From NCBI GenBank assembly GCA_027596075.1, contig JADGJC010000020.1, forward strand, positions 184,849-248,848: a stretch of 64,000 bases of DNA, written 5' to 3'. The DNA is from Rhizophlyctis rosea (lineage: Eukaryota; Chytridiomycota; Chytridiomycetes; Rhizophlyctidales; Rhizophlyctidaceae). The notes under the pieces were generated by a model. The model had not been told where the DNA came from. It did no database searches and was given only the letters and a program-made list of their open reading frames with translations. Below, one piece after another: positions 23,180 through 36,048 of the stretch (position 1 is its first letter; each line of letters begins with the position of its first letter). The position numbers were made by a program, and so were the translations under genes.

Positions 23180-24103
23180 ATGTGGGGAGGGGACGAAAGA
23201 GAGGAGGTATGTTGACCGGGGGCCTCAACGCTTTTACCGCTATATGCTAACAATTTCCTTCCTCCAGGCTTTGCGGGAAGCAGCTGCTGTTGGCAATTTG
23301 CGTGCTTGCCAGTTCTACGTAGCACAGGGTGTGAACATCAACTCTCAAAACAAAGTAAACAAATGGACTTGTCTGATGTGGGCGTCTTCACGTGGGCACG
23401 CGGACTTGGTTCGGTTCCTACTCGCAAGGTGCGCTCGTTGGTTGGCTTGAAGGGAACAGCTTCCTTACGATATGTCTGCAGTGGTGCTTTGCCAGAGTTG
23501 AGAAACGTGAAGGGTGAAACGGCAGTTGACTTGGCAAAAACAAACGATGTGCGACAAGCCCTAGGAGGTGGGATACGAGCGTCCTTTGGCAGTCTTTCTC
23601 AAGCAACTCTCGTTCACAATAAGTTCTTTGCAGCATCACCTCTACCGGAAAACTATCTACCGAAAGGCGATGCCAGTGGTGCGAACTTGGTGCCAAACTA
23701 CATCGCACAGCCCGAGTTAGATAAACTGTGGTCGGTTCCGGAAGTTCCTGCATATGCGCAGGCGGCGGTTCAGAAGCAACTGGAGCTGGAAGCATCAAAG
23801 GCCGTCAGTACTCAATCTGACGTGCCTTCCAAAACATCGTCCCCACTCGAAAGGGAACTCCTCGTATACCAATCAACCCGCACCGACAATGCGCTTCTGG
23901 GAGCCATCTTTGTGTCGTCCGATCAGACCATATCTGACACCGTAGCGCAAATATCTGAAGAGATTGACGATGTGCCGCCAAATTTTGCAGTACATAGACA
24001 TAATGGATCGGTATCCGTTCCTTTAAACAAGAAGCAGATGGGGCTGCGGACGGTGGACCATTTCAAGACGAATGATGCAATCGTCCTTGTTCCTAAGTCG
24101 TAA
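23180..24103 (+). CDS. ANKRD40: Ankyrin-repeat protein, ANKRD40-like
   Basis: A tiny first exon (MWGGDEREE) splices to ALREAAAVGNLRACQFYVAQ, the first of about two ankyrin repeats (VNINSQNKVNKWTCLMWAS and RGHADLVRFLLA). After another intron (donor near 23430) comes NVKGETAVDLAKTNDV. The rest matches the ANKRD40 layout: a linker with VPNYIAQPEL, then a C-terminal ubiquitin-like segment with LLGAIFVSSDQTISDTV, PPNFAVHRHNGSVSVPL and a LVPKS end. Function of this family is poorly defined. Start choice rests on the ATG at 23180 splicing in phase. A GC-rich block with a doubled CCCTGAGG lies about 150 bp upstream in the promoter shared with PPWD1. Confidence 0.8.
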
Positions 24104-24563
24104 GAGCGGAAGAGAGATCATTTTCATTAATTTGTACATAGTTTATAAATAGCCTTATTCCACTATCAAGGGTATTCCTTCACAGCTGGGTGGAAGTAAT
24201 GTATGAAATAAATGTGCGCGGACGAAGGCAATTCCCGGGCACACAGTCAGGCGGACAAGATGGACGGCACGAGGAACAAGGAATGCTTTGCCGTCTGATC
24301 TATGTGGAGACCTCAGGGAAGCGAATACACATATTGAACATCGCTGATGATGTCTGCAAGACTGCACTCCAACGAAACTGTCAAACTTTGGAAGAAGTAC
24401 TGAAAGTAAACAAACAGAAAGTGGACCCTGGCGCGGCCGAAAAAGTGAAAAGCCACCGCGTCCGAAGTCTGCTTGACACTCTGTGTTCCATTTCTCATTC
24501 TGTTCCTTCTCTTGTTTACAGTTTGCAAAGTCAACGTACCACCCGCAAACCAACCTTTGGAAA
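24104..24563. other. Intergenic region ANKRD40 / RPAIN
   Basis: About 460 bp. Overlapping ORFs on both strands (minus 24155-24583, plus 24190-24591) have no family features. Likely the RPAIN promoter and ANKRD40 terminator. Confidence 0.45.
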
Positions 24564-25634
24564 ATGTCCCGACCTCCGCGCACGCCAGTAAAGAGGCCCT
24601 ATGTATCCTCCCCGTTATCCTCCTCCAAGTCCTCGACTGATCGATTTTCGCATCTATCCCCGTCGAATTGCACCACTCACCATCAGTCTCCAACATCACC
24701 TTCTCCTTCACCAGCATGGCGCCAGGCCCTCAAACAGCAGTACTTGTTCCGAATAAAAGAGTCGAGAGAATCAGAAGTCTGGCGAAGGCGCTGGGCGTCG
24801 TTTTCCGCCATGGGAGATCCAAGTGGTCCTCGGAATGGGCAGTTTGGTATGGGTGGGGAGGTAGCGGACGTAACAGAAGAGGTGCGTCTCACACTGGACG
24901 ACAAATGCACCCATTCCACAACCATTCAAACAACACTCCTAACAGCAAGCTTCCCGTCAATATGCTGAAACGCTGCTTCGCCACCTCAAATCCGAGGCCA
25001 ACGCTTTAGGACCGTTAGACCCTGACTTGGAAGAAGAGATCCTGCAAGAACTGACTATGGAGCAGCGAGGTTGTTTACCCGACTGAATGATTCTGTTTGC
25101 CCACATGCACTCAAGGGAATGTCTTCGCAATAGGATACCCTCCATCCCCACCAGATTCAGGGCTGGATGACCCAATGGATACCATAGCGTCCAATTCCCC
25201 GGAATTGCAGCATGCATGTTTCGTATGCCAACGGGCCTATCTCACAATGGTAGCGACCGAGCGTTGTATCGCGTGCCCCGCCTGTGGGATGAAGGTTCCT
25301 GTCGCTGTACGTTGTGCTTTGCGATACGGGACATTAATACTAGGGAGCTTTACTCATTGGGTTTTATATCATAGGCTGATAACGTGAGTGTTGGAGATTT
25401 AGTAGGCCATGCAATAATGCTGGGAACGAATCATGGGTGTGTATATCAAATGCTGTCGTGATTCATTCGCGCACTGTTCATCCGCATATGGATCATTGCT
25501 GACGATTATCTTCGGTTTTGTTTTTGCGCATTACCAGACAAACATGTGCTGGAACACCATTATTCACATATGAGCCGCATACGGGGCTACTGATGCTCTG
25601 TAGCGCTTGCGACGAGATGGAAGTCATTGCTTAA
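24564..25634 (+). CDS. RPAIN: RPA-interacting protein (RPAIN, nuclear import adaptor for replication protein A)
   Basis: The plus-strand start MSRPPRTPVKRP leads to the N-terminal RPA_interact helix (WRQALKQQYLFRIKESRE). A middle acidic helix follows in a second exon (DPDLEEEILQELTMEQ). The C-terminal Cys-rich zinc domain is split over exons: CFVCQRAYLTM, CIACPACGMKVPVA, then ADNVSVGDLVGHAIML, then HGQTCAGTPLFTYEP and LLMLCSACDEMEVIA, ending at the stop at 25634. The CxxC...CPxC and H...C...LLMLCSAC spacing matches the animal protein. The family carries RPA into the nucleus. Splice junctions were chosen to keep this C-terminus in frame. A Ser/Pro/Thr-rich N-terminal segment is extra. Confidence 0.85.
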
Positions 25635-27966
25635 ACCGAGAACGGTAACATGTAAGTCCTGGAGTCATGGTTTTTCGGTAATGCTTGTGCGTGCATTATC
25701 AGTATGTTGAACGCACAATGATTCAGCTTTGTCTCCTCGCCTTGCCACGTAGTCTTGAAACGTGCATTCCCACCGATTCATAAGCATCGTATATACCCAA
25801 ATTATCACTGAATGGAGGACAACAAACTTTGAACGTGCTGGGCGCTGATTGATCGGCAACATGAAGAAGTAAGCCGCTCGGGTTCAAGGAGCGTGTGACT
25901 GCATTCCCATCCATCTGATCCTTATGCATCAGCCCCTTGATAGGAGAATGATGGACGTTATGGAGGAGGCATGTTGGAACATACACATCCACCTGTAGAC
26001 AGTCTTGTTTGCAAGCGAGACGTTCTCGCAGGAGCAAGCGTGGGCTGGACGAGCTTCCTTACAAACAGCAATTCATCAATTTCAAGCATCTTGTTAAGCT
26101 GCCAATGATCGTTCTCAGAAAGAACGAAATAATGGCCGGAGCAATCCCATAGTCGATTTGCAAGGATGGGGCCAAGGACCCATGAGGCGGAGATGGTTGC
26201 TCAATGCGAGTGCGAATGGTAGGAAAATTGTGAAGTTTGAACTGATGGATGATTTGGGGTGTTTCCATTGAGGGCCATACTTGAAACCCCGCTTTATAAA
26301 CGAAACGCTACGACGAATGAGTAAGGGGAAATTTCCTCCTCAGAGAGGTTCCTTTCCAGGCATCACTCGCTACAACGCCGCTCTTGAAATCTTTCGGCGT
26401 CGAAGACACCGAGGTCTACAGGGCTGATCGCCTCCGCCCATAACGAACCCAGTGCCCACCAGATTTGGGCAAAACATTTCATACAAGTTGCCATGCTTGA
26501 GAAGGCTGTGTAGCCAACAATTGCTCCGGTCTGTCCCTTCCCTAATGGCTCCTCACCACGCTAGACATATGACCATGCAGCAGCTTCACCGCAATCCTTG
26601 TCACCAAGTATCACTTGGAACTTACAAATTATGCCCATCCTACAATTTGATAGATGTATTATCAAGACCAGCGACATCCGGCCTTCTTCTCCAGTTTCAC
26701 CTCCGTTGGACATCCTTTTCTCAGACCTCCTGGGGCACTGTGCAGCCTGGTGTGTCCGACATTCTCCACTCCACCCGCCTACATGCGACATTTGTCAAGC
26801 CTCCTCCAACCCTCCCCACAACCACCACCTCACGCAGAAACTTCTCCGCCTGGCCATCTCTCCAGCACTTGGAGACCCAGCCTCAGAAGACATAACCGCC
26901 CAATGGGATGTCCTGGACTTCCCCTCTGCCACCTCGCATAAGAAGCCTGCGCCCTCCCATCAGCGCTCCAATGTCCCGCCCTAATCCTCAAATGTCTCAA
27001 CCAGCTCATCAGGAACCCCTATCACCCAAGTTCATTCCTCAATACCCTTCCCGAGCCCCTCCTCCCAATTCCGTTCAAAGGTATTTCTCGAATTCATCGT
27101 CCTCACCGTCAATCCAGCCATGCTCTTCAATCCGGGCATAATCCACCCCGCAATGTTTGACTGCCCTCACCAACATCTTGGGGACTAACTAAACCAGCCT
27201 TTAGAAGGTCAGCAAAAGGCTCTTTGACTCCGTGATTTGCTCCCTCTTCAGAACTCCATCCGACTTCAAGACTGCTGATCAGAAGTAATTGGTGTTGCCA
27301 ATGTTGGCGAACGACTGGTGTCAGCAGATGCATTGGAGACACTGTGTGGACTCGTCGGCTGGGCAGGCTGTTCATGATCATGAGCAGCTATTTGGGGTTG
27401 ATTGCGGCCCTCATGGAAAAGACGCTTGCGCTTGAAGTGGAGAACTCCCTTCTGAAGCCGTAGTGACGGGGGAAGAAGTCATGACCGGTTTTATGGTTTG
27501 CATGCTTGTTCCAGCCCTGTCATGGTCAAATGCCGATTGTAGGAAGGCCGGTGGTGTGGAGGAAGGGAAGAGGACTACTGCTCGGCAAAAGCGGCACGAT
27601 AGGGGCTGTCGCATGCCGTGTTCGTCCTTCTTGCCAAGTTCGTCCATGTTTTCGTGACGCCATGACAAAATAACGGAGAACCTTTCCCAAGCCTCCCAGC
27701 AAGTCTTCGAAAATGTTACAAGGTGGCGATTTGAATGCGTAAACTGTTATCAGTGCTCACCCTTGTTGATGCATGATGTGCTGAATCATGAATGTCAAAT
27801 GTCAAAAACTCAACAGGCGTGATCGAATTTCGTCTCGCTCAAATTCAAGCCACCACGCATCAGCCAGCCCAGCCTGGCCCGCCCTTCCCTCTACGCCTTC
27901 TTTCTCCTTCTCCACTAACAAATTCATCATCTCCAACTTACTGAGACCCTCTCGATATCTGCCACG
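25635..27966. other. 2.3-kb region without a confident gene
   Basis: Between RPAIN and TMEM14. A pyrimidine-rich part at about 26640-27130 opens three overlapping plus frames (26452-26895, 26598-26984, 26908-27141). None has recognised motifs, and their Pro/Ser/His make-up follows from base composition. Minus-strand ORFs at 27127-27381 and 27411-27668 also lack family features. An unrecognised spliced gene cannot be excluded. Confidence 0.4.
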
Positions 27967-28474
27967 ATGACACGCGACTACTTCGCGTACACCTACGCGT
28001 TTCTCTGCTTCTTGGGCGGTATCATCGGCTTTTTGAAAGCAGGTAAGACTCCCGCCATTCACTTCCTTTGCACCAACTCCCATGTGTTCAATACTAATGA
28101 CAACCTTTCAGGCAGCCTTATGTCTTTGGTAGCAGGAGCAGGCGCTGGAACTGTGTTGGGTATTGGCGCCGGTCAAGTGAGCACAAATCCCAAGAACGTT
28201 CGATTGATATTGGGTACGTCCATACTTGCGAGTCGTATGTTTACGGCAGCCGCCAACAGCCAATGATACATGTTCTTGAATATGACAGTAACCAGCCTGC
28301 TTCTCGTTCTGTTGATGGGATCTCGATATGCTAAGTCAGGTAGGTGCCGCTTGAGATGAAGGGGTTGTAACCACTTCCGACAAAACGTCCTCAGGAAAAT
28401 TCATGCCCGCTGGTTTGGTCACCTTCATCAGCATCGCATCACTTGTGCGCTATGGTAGTCGTCTATTATCGTAG
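27967..28474 (+). CDS. TMEM14 family small membrane protein
   Basis: Four-helix protein of about 100 residues (UPF0136/TMEM14), a family found in mitochondrial and secretory membranes. In animals it is tied to haem precursor or lipid traffic. Exons: MTRDYFAYTYAFLCFLGGII with FLKA; GSLMSLVAGAGAGTVLGIGA with NPKNVRLIL; VTSLLLVLLMGSRYAKS; then GKFMPAGLVTFISIASLVRYG. Glycine-rich helices and a RYAKSGKFMPAG loop are diagnostic. Three introns of roughly 55-75 nt. The stop is at 28474, about 85 bp from the end of convergent MRPL19. Confidence 0.9.
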
Positions 28475-28559
28475 TTCAAATAGAAACCAATTATATTTCA
28501 TATTTCTACGTTGGACTCCTAAATGATGCGATAACTTTCCGACTGCGGGGTGATCTATT

Positions 28560-29355
28560 CTATCGTTGTTTCTCAGCCGCAGCGGCAGCCGCCAACCGCT
28601 TCTCTGCCTCTCGATCCCGTACCACCATTTGGTCGATTTGATCGAATGCCAGTGGTGATGCTTCAGGTCTATCCCGAAGCCAGTAGATGTCCTCCGCCCC
28701 CGGTCCAACCATCCCCGACACCCGCTTCAAGACCTTTATCCTTCTCACCATGGGTGAAAACACAGGAAACTCCATCTCCACCCCAGTTCCCAACACATAA
28801 TTGCGTAGCACGATCTTCCTCATGATCCCAGTGTTCTTGTACCCCAATACTACACCCGCAAAAACCTGCTTCCGTGGCCGAGAGCGTGATGCAAGTTGTT
28901 CGACCAAAACTATGGAACCGGGTTGAACAAAGTCGGGAGATCGGTTGTTTAAGAAGAGAGGCCTTCGGCCGTCAAAGTCATGTCGTTCGAGCTGGTCCTG
29001 CTTGATCGCTTTCATAAGTTCGCGACCTTCGCGGAATTCGGGTGGGAGGTGAAGCAACTGGCGGCGGGTGAGTGGGATTTCGGGTAGTTTGGAATCAGCG
29101 GGTTTGGGAAAGAATGGTGGTAGTGGAGAGCCTTCGTCGTCTTGCTGTGATGAAGCTGCACATTGCAAGGGAAGATGAGGAAAATATGCTATCCGTGCGA
29201 TCCCTTTAAAAGTACCCACCATCAGCCTGTTTCGCATACTGCCGTTTGGAAATGGGGAAGCCTCTTCGTACAGCATTGGAAAGCAGAGGCCGCTGACAAG
29301 ACGCAGGACCCGCCTTCACAAGGCTGGGAAGCAGAAGAGATAGTGTTGCGCTCAT
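28560..29355 (-). CDS. MRPL19: Mitochondrial ribosomal protein bL19m
   Basis: Large-subunit protein of the mitochondrial ribosome. Exon 1 (29220-29355) encodes a Ser/Arg-rich targeting peptide from MSATLSLLLPSLVKAG. Exon 2 (28560-29155) encodes the L19 domain. Together they make 243 residues. Key segments are FVQPGSIVLVEQLASRSRP, FAGVVLGYKNTGIMRKIVLRN, GTGVEMEFPVFSPMVRRI and KVLKRVSG, matching the bL19 KOW-like fold. The C-terminus ends in an Ala-rich EKRLAAAAAAEKQR tail. An upstream ATG at 29388 is possible, but the internal one gives a better presequence. It is divergent from ADE1, with about 215 bp between start codons. Confidence 0.88.
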
Positions 29356-29569
29356 GCTGTGTAGCTGGATGTTGTAATGTGCGATCACTTATGGGTTACA
29401 GTGGACAGGAAGACCAAAAGTTTCAAGAACCAGTTCTTTGGCCAATTTTGGACACAAACAAGCCCGCTCAAACGCCACGCGCCACGTAAACAATGACTGC
29501 AGTCTTTACGCGTTTCTGCTTTTGGTCGCCATCTATTTCTGTTTCCAACCTTACAACCTCATCGTCGGC

Positions 29570-30962
29570 ATGGCTTTGCTACAAACGGTTAGGCATAACA
29601 GCATAACTCTGATACGTGCTCATCTAAAACAGGTTCTCCTCTCCAGGATTGCCCCGAGTTGAAACTCATCGCAAGAGGGAAAGTGCGCGACCTTTACGAT
29701 GTCGACGAAAATAGCTTGCTCTTCGTCGCAACGGACCGCCTCAGTGCTTTCGACGTTATCATGAAGAACGTGAGTTCGAAGCGCTTTATTGCTTTATTTG
29801 GAGGGCAATATACCGGTGGTGACCATTCTCGCCAGGGCATTCCAGGAAAGGGCAAAATCTTGACCCAAATCAGCCAGTTTTGGTTCCACCTCCTCCGCGA
29901 CGTTGTTCCAAACCATATCATCACCTGCAATGTGGAAGAGATGCCCGCGAACGTGCAAAAGTACCGCTCGCAGCTGGAGGGACGCTCTATGCTTGTTCGT
30001 AAGCTGAAGATTCTGCAGGTGGAGGCGATTGTGCGGGGTTACATTACCGGTGTGTATCAGACTGATTGCACGTGCGTGAGACGCAACTGTCCCGGGTCCT
30101 TACATGTTGTGTTTAGGTTCTGGATGGGCAGAGTATAAGCGAAAGGGCACGATTTGTGACATTCCTTTGCCGGCTGAACTTCAGGAGTCTCAGCAATTGG
30201 AGACGCCCTTGTTTACGCCCAGCACAAAAGCGGAGATTGGAGATCATGGTGAGACGATTCTGACCTGTCTGAGAGAGCCGATACTTATAATTCGATCATT
30301 CAGATGAAAATATCCATCCTAGCAAACGTATGTATATCTACTGCAGTTGTTCATAAAAGACCAGATTCTCATAGCTTGTCCATCAGTTCCCGCAATTGTT
30401 GGCGATCGTTACGCAAGGGAAATTGCAGAAGTAGCTGTGAAAGTGTACAAGACGGTAAGGATGACCATCCAAGTTATATGACTATTTCACGTCTCAACCT
30501 CGAAGTGCATAGGCCGCCGACTATGCCAAATCTAAGGGGATCATCATTGCCGACACCAAGTTTGAGTTTGGCGTGGACGAATCTGGGACCTTAGTTCTAG
30601 CGGACGAAGTGCTAACACCAGGTATTTTGCACATCGATACCGTCTTATGTCGTACCATGTTCAAATTGGCTTCAGACTCCTCGCGATTCTGGCCCGCTGA
30701 CAAATATGCACTTGGTCGTGGACAGCCAAGGTGAGGAGCTACAATGGTGGTTGCGTGACAGAGACCGTTCATGGGTACTCAGTTTTCATCCTTCACTTTT
30801 TGGATCCTCAGCTATGACAAACAATACGTTCGCGACTACCTTACATCAATCAATTTTGACAAGTCCACCGGGGTAGAACTTCCTCAAGATGTTGTGGACA
30901 ACACCCTAGCCAAATATGTGGAAGCGTTCACCATCTTGACCGGGCAGAAACCGTCTTTGTAG
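29570..30962 (+). CDS. ADE1: Phosphoribosylaminoimidazole-succinocarboxamide (SAICAR) synthase
   Basis: Step 7 of de novo purine synthesis: joins aspartate to CAIR using ATP in the cytosol. A six-codon first exon (MALLQT) splices to [20 protein letters not shown] with [16 protein letters not shown] and LSAFDVIM, the ATP-binding N-terminal part. Later exons carry [47 protein letters not shown], the substrate-binding [30 protein letters not shown], and a C-terminal end with [13 protein letters not shown]. Introns are small and most interrupt conserved blocks. It is the free-standing fungal type, not fused to AIR carboxylase as in animals. Confidence 0.93.
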
Positions 30963-31649
30963 AGGACATACATGTATATTTTTCCAACCATAATTTATTT
31001 TTGCGACACAGAGTATTACGTAAGCATACTGTCATATGACTGTGCCGCATGTTTTGCCCAATGATCATGAGACCCTGGCACGCGACGAGGCCGCAAGGAC
31101 CCTGACCCAATTTCCAAAGCCTCCTCCTTGGTAAATAAACAGCATTATCCAGGCCACTAGAATGAATGAATCCATCACATGGTCCTACCAGTGGCGGCGT
31201 CCATTTTCACAGAAGCCGTCATTCACACTGTGTGGGCAAATTCACACTCCTTACAGAATCGGAAGAAAGATCTGGGCACCTTGACATGATGACAGCGAAC
31301 GGCAAAGTAAGTAATATGAACAACCAATAGCAGTCACAAGCGCGTGTCACGACCTGATAATGTGCTTACGTGCGTAAACTTGCGGAAGCATATGAGCAAC
31401 TTGGCCACCTCGAGTCAGCTGTGGTTCCATACATCACGCCTTACAAATATCCCAACAAGTTCCACACCCTTTTCTTGCACCCTTTCCCACCACCTTGTCT
31501 TCTTGCTTTTCTGACTTCATATTGATCCTTCACTCTTCGGCCTTCCATTGCTGCAGTCACCAATTGCGTGGCCAACCTTGCACCCCTTTACCATCAAAAG
31601 TGTTGCTTGCGGATAACGAGTGCCCTCCAAAACAAACGCATCAGTAACA
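30963..31649. other. Intergenic region ADE1 / HPD
   Basis: About 690 bp without coding signal. It holds the ADE1 3' end and the HPD promoter. A pyrimidine-rich stretch near 31470-31560 precedes the HPD start. Confidence 0.45.
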
Positions 31650-33389
<1,740 letters not shown>

Positions 33390-33887
33390 AGCTTTTGAGC
33401 GTAACATCTGTTGTGAACACTCTGGAGCCGATTCGTCTTCGTTTCTTACAATGTTCATGTATCCACTTCCCTCATTTGTTATTATACACCATTGTTAATT
33501 GTAACTTTGTGAAGCTTCTGCGAGAGTATGCCTTTTGCCACCATGAATCCGATGGGTTTTGGTCAGCATTGTCTTCAGGAACAGTTAGAGTCGTTAGACG
33601 AAAGATGGAACCCTCAGTGGCACCGCGATAAGGGCCTGGAGGCCCAATCACCAAGAATTGCGTACTGTGCGGCGCCTTGGAGGCGTCTCCTCCTCAGTCA
33701 CATCGAATAGCGCATACTGTGCGGCAGATGTTCAACAGACATGGGATTGTATCATACTTATGTATATTTTTGCTTTTTTGTTCTAATAATTTACAACTTT
33801 GACTCATCAAACATGAGGTTTTACTCTATTTTGAAGAGGTATAGCTATCTACAATCATCTGGTATCAATCCGCACATTCATCACTAT
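33390..33887. other. Intergenic region HPD / HMG-box gene (convergent)
   Basis: About 500 bp between two 3' ends. A near-exact direct repeat (GCG, then T or C, ATACTGTGCGGC-like) occurs near 33660 and 33712. Otherwise nothing recognised. Confidence 0.45.
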
Positions 33888-35393
33888 CTACACTTCACTA
33901 GGCAATGGCAAAGCGAACATGTTGCGCAACCCTGCTCCGGGAGTCCTGGGAGTGCGAGGTGTCATTCCACTGCCGCATCCGGCACCCCAGAAAGCGTCGA
34001 CGCTGGGACTGGGCAGCGACCAGAATTGGTCCGCGAGGGCGTCCATGTCTTCGGCGGTTACTGGGCCGGAGATCTCGGGGATGTGGGTGTTGACACGCGG
34101 GAACAAAACTTTGGTACTGGTGGAAGGGGTCTTTGCGATGCGGGGAAGTGGAGGGAGGAATGGGTCGACGGTAGCTGGTGTGGAGTCGATTGGTGCAGCA
34201 GTGGATTGGGGTTCCATGAAGAGCTCGAGTGCTTGGAGGGTGTTGGGGGTGAACAACATTGGGGTTGCGGCGCTGGATGAGGTTGCTGGCGTAGGTTGGC
34301 TTTCCGGCGCGTCCACAACAATGGTCAGCTCTGTGTTCATTGTTGGTTGAGAGAGGGAGTCATCCATGTCAGCGGCAAAAAGGGTGGCAAAGGAATCGGC
34401 TCCATTAGGTCCACCGAATCCCGCCAAGGCGGATGCATCCTCCATTCCGAAAGACCGTTCCGTCGCAGGGTTCCGCCAAGCCGTCCAGGTGTCCCTCATC
34501 AGGAAGTTCGAAAGTGGGGAAAGTTCCTGAGGCGAGGAAGTGGGTTGCCCCAACAGCAACGGTGAAGGAACACGAACATCCTTCGCTTCATCCTTCCCTT
34601 CCACTATGTACCCAAGCTTATCCCCCAACACAACCGGATCCACCCCACCCTCCGCCGTCCCATCACTCAAAGCCGGAGAGCACGTCCCACTGCCAGCAGG
34701 AGAAGACGTCGCACTCGCAAAAACCACATCCCCTTCCACCCCACCCAACCCCATCCGCATCTTCTTCTTCGCCGCCATATCCTTCTTCCTCGAATTCGGC
34801 GAGTACTTGTAATCAGGGTACCGCAACATGTGCTCCTTCCGCCCTTGTTCCGCCTTCTTCCGGTAGTACTCCTTCACGTCCTCAGGTGCCGCTCGCCACA
34901 TTTCGCCGACAAGTTTGCTAACGTCCTTGTGGTTTGCGCCTGGGTGCTTTGCGAGGATCTCGTGCTGCTTGTCCATGCGGAAGGTCATGAAGGAGTTGGC
35001 GGGTCGGCGGATGCGGCGGGCGGTGGCTTTTGGTTCGGAGGACTTTGATGCGACATGGGTGATCGGTGCTGCTACTGAAGATGGAGCGTTGGCGAGGAAT
35101 GGTGGTGATGAGGCTGGTGATGATAGTAGGAAGTCGTGGAGCGATGGTGGAGTGGCAGGGTGGGAGGTCGTGTTTGGTTGTTGAGAGGCGTCCGGGAGAA
35201 TGAAAGGTGTGTATCCATCAGGGACCAGGAAGACACTGTAGCCGGACCCTGGAAGACCCATTTGCTTCGCATTCGAGGTGTTCAACGCCATAGGAGGAAG
35301 AAGAGAGGACTGATCCATTCCGGTGATACCAAAAGACTCTGAAGACTGGATGGTTGAAAGGGTCGAAAGTGATGAATTCATATGCGCAGTCAA
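33888..35393 (-). CDS. HMG-box transcription factor (MATA-HMG/Sox-like)
   Basis: Single-exon protein of 501 residues. The DNA-binding HMG box lies at about residues 127-198. It has RIRRPANSFMTFRMDKQHEI, then HKDVSKLVGEMWR, YYRKKAEQGRKEHM and RYPDYKYSPNSRKK. RPANSFM and YKY-P are typical of the sequence-specific MATA-HMG/Sox subgroup that includes fungal mating and Ste11-type regulators. The basic tail KKDMAAKKK probably acts as a nuclear localisation signal. The flanking regions are Ser/Thr/Pro-rich and disordered, with an acidic stretch around 240-270 that could activate transcription. A second start lies four codons downstream. It has long flanks on both sides, like the homeobox gene. Its target genes are unknown. 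Confidence 0.9.
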   Translation of the reverse strand: MTAHMNSSLSTLSTIQSSESFGITGMDQSSLLPPMALNTSNAKQMGLPGSGYSVFLVPDGYTPFILPDASQQPNTTSHPATPPSLHDFLLSSPASSPPFLANAPSSVAAPITHVASKSSEPKATARRIRRPANSFMTFRMDKQHEILAKHPGANHKDVSKLVGEMWRAAPEDVKEYYRKKAEQGRKEHMLRYPDYKYSPNSRKKDMAAKKKMRMGLGGVEGDVVFASATSSPAGSGTCSPALSDGTAEGGVDPVVLGDKLGYIVEGKDEAKDVRVPSPLLLGQPTSSPQELSPLSNFLMRDTWTAWRNPATERSFGMEDASALAGFGGPNGADSFATLFAADMDDSLSQPTMNTELTIVVDAPESQPTPATSSSAATPMLFTPNTLQALELFMEPQSTAAPIDSTPATVDPFLPPLPRIAKTPSTSTKVLFPRVNTHIPEISGPVTAEDMDALADQFWSLPSPSVDAFWGAGCGSGMTPRTPRTPGAGLRNMFALPLPSEV

Positions 35394-36048
35394 GTCAGTG
35401 AATGAGATTCTTGTCTGGTATGTTGAAGTGACCGGTGTTGTGAAAGAGACGGGGAATTCGAAAGGCTTTCATGCAATAAGTATTCCTTCGCGCCTCCATT
35501 GCTCTCAGTTTTTGACTTCGTCGCCGTTGAAAAGAGTGTGAAGTGGACCGCATCGTGCCGCAACATACTAGCCGTTGTACAACGAACGGCAGCTCTTACC
35601 CACAAAGAATGGACTGTTAAGTTGTTTGCACATGTAGACTCTTACCAGGAAGGGTCCTACCCAACGCGTGAGGCGCGAACAAGGAAAATCCAGAAGATGT
35701 GGCTTGTACCCTGTCAAATGTTACACCGGTAAACAAAGATCAAACAAAGCTGGTTGCAAGGGAACCAAAAGGGGGAATGCAAAGACCAGTCACGTGCTCT
35801 GCTTAGTCAGCATAAATTGTGGAACTTAGATCTCTCCAGTCTCAACAAATTCCACCCTGACATCTGTTCACCTTCCAATTCTCTTCTCCACATTTGAATC
35901 TTTGGAATAATGATCCCGACATGCTGATGAATTGTCGATACCAAAACGTTTGATGTTCAGAAAACGACTTGCTTGTACATCCAGACCTGTGCGAATTCCA
36001 CAAGGTTGTCTTTTGACATTGCCATTCCCCAGTATCTACATGTATTAT
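35394..36048. other. Promoter of the HMG-box gene and SYO1 3' region
   Basis: About 655 bp. Short ORFs only. CACGTG-like and A/T-rich stretches occur, but none is clearly functional from sequence. Confidence 0.4.

Noticed and set aside
26452..27141. Overlapping plus ORFs of 77-147 codons
   Set aside because: Three frames open together in a pyrimidine-rich tract, composition is Pro/Ser/His without domains, and there is no clear start context.
29438..31110. Possible fusion of SAICAR synthase with AIR carboxylase
   Set aside because: The frame ends at 30962 after the synthase domain, and no carboxylase motifs follow before the HPD promoter.
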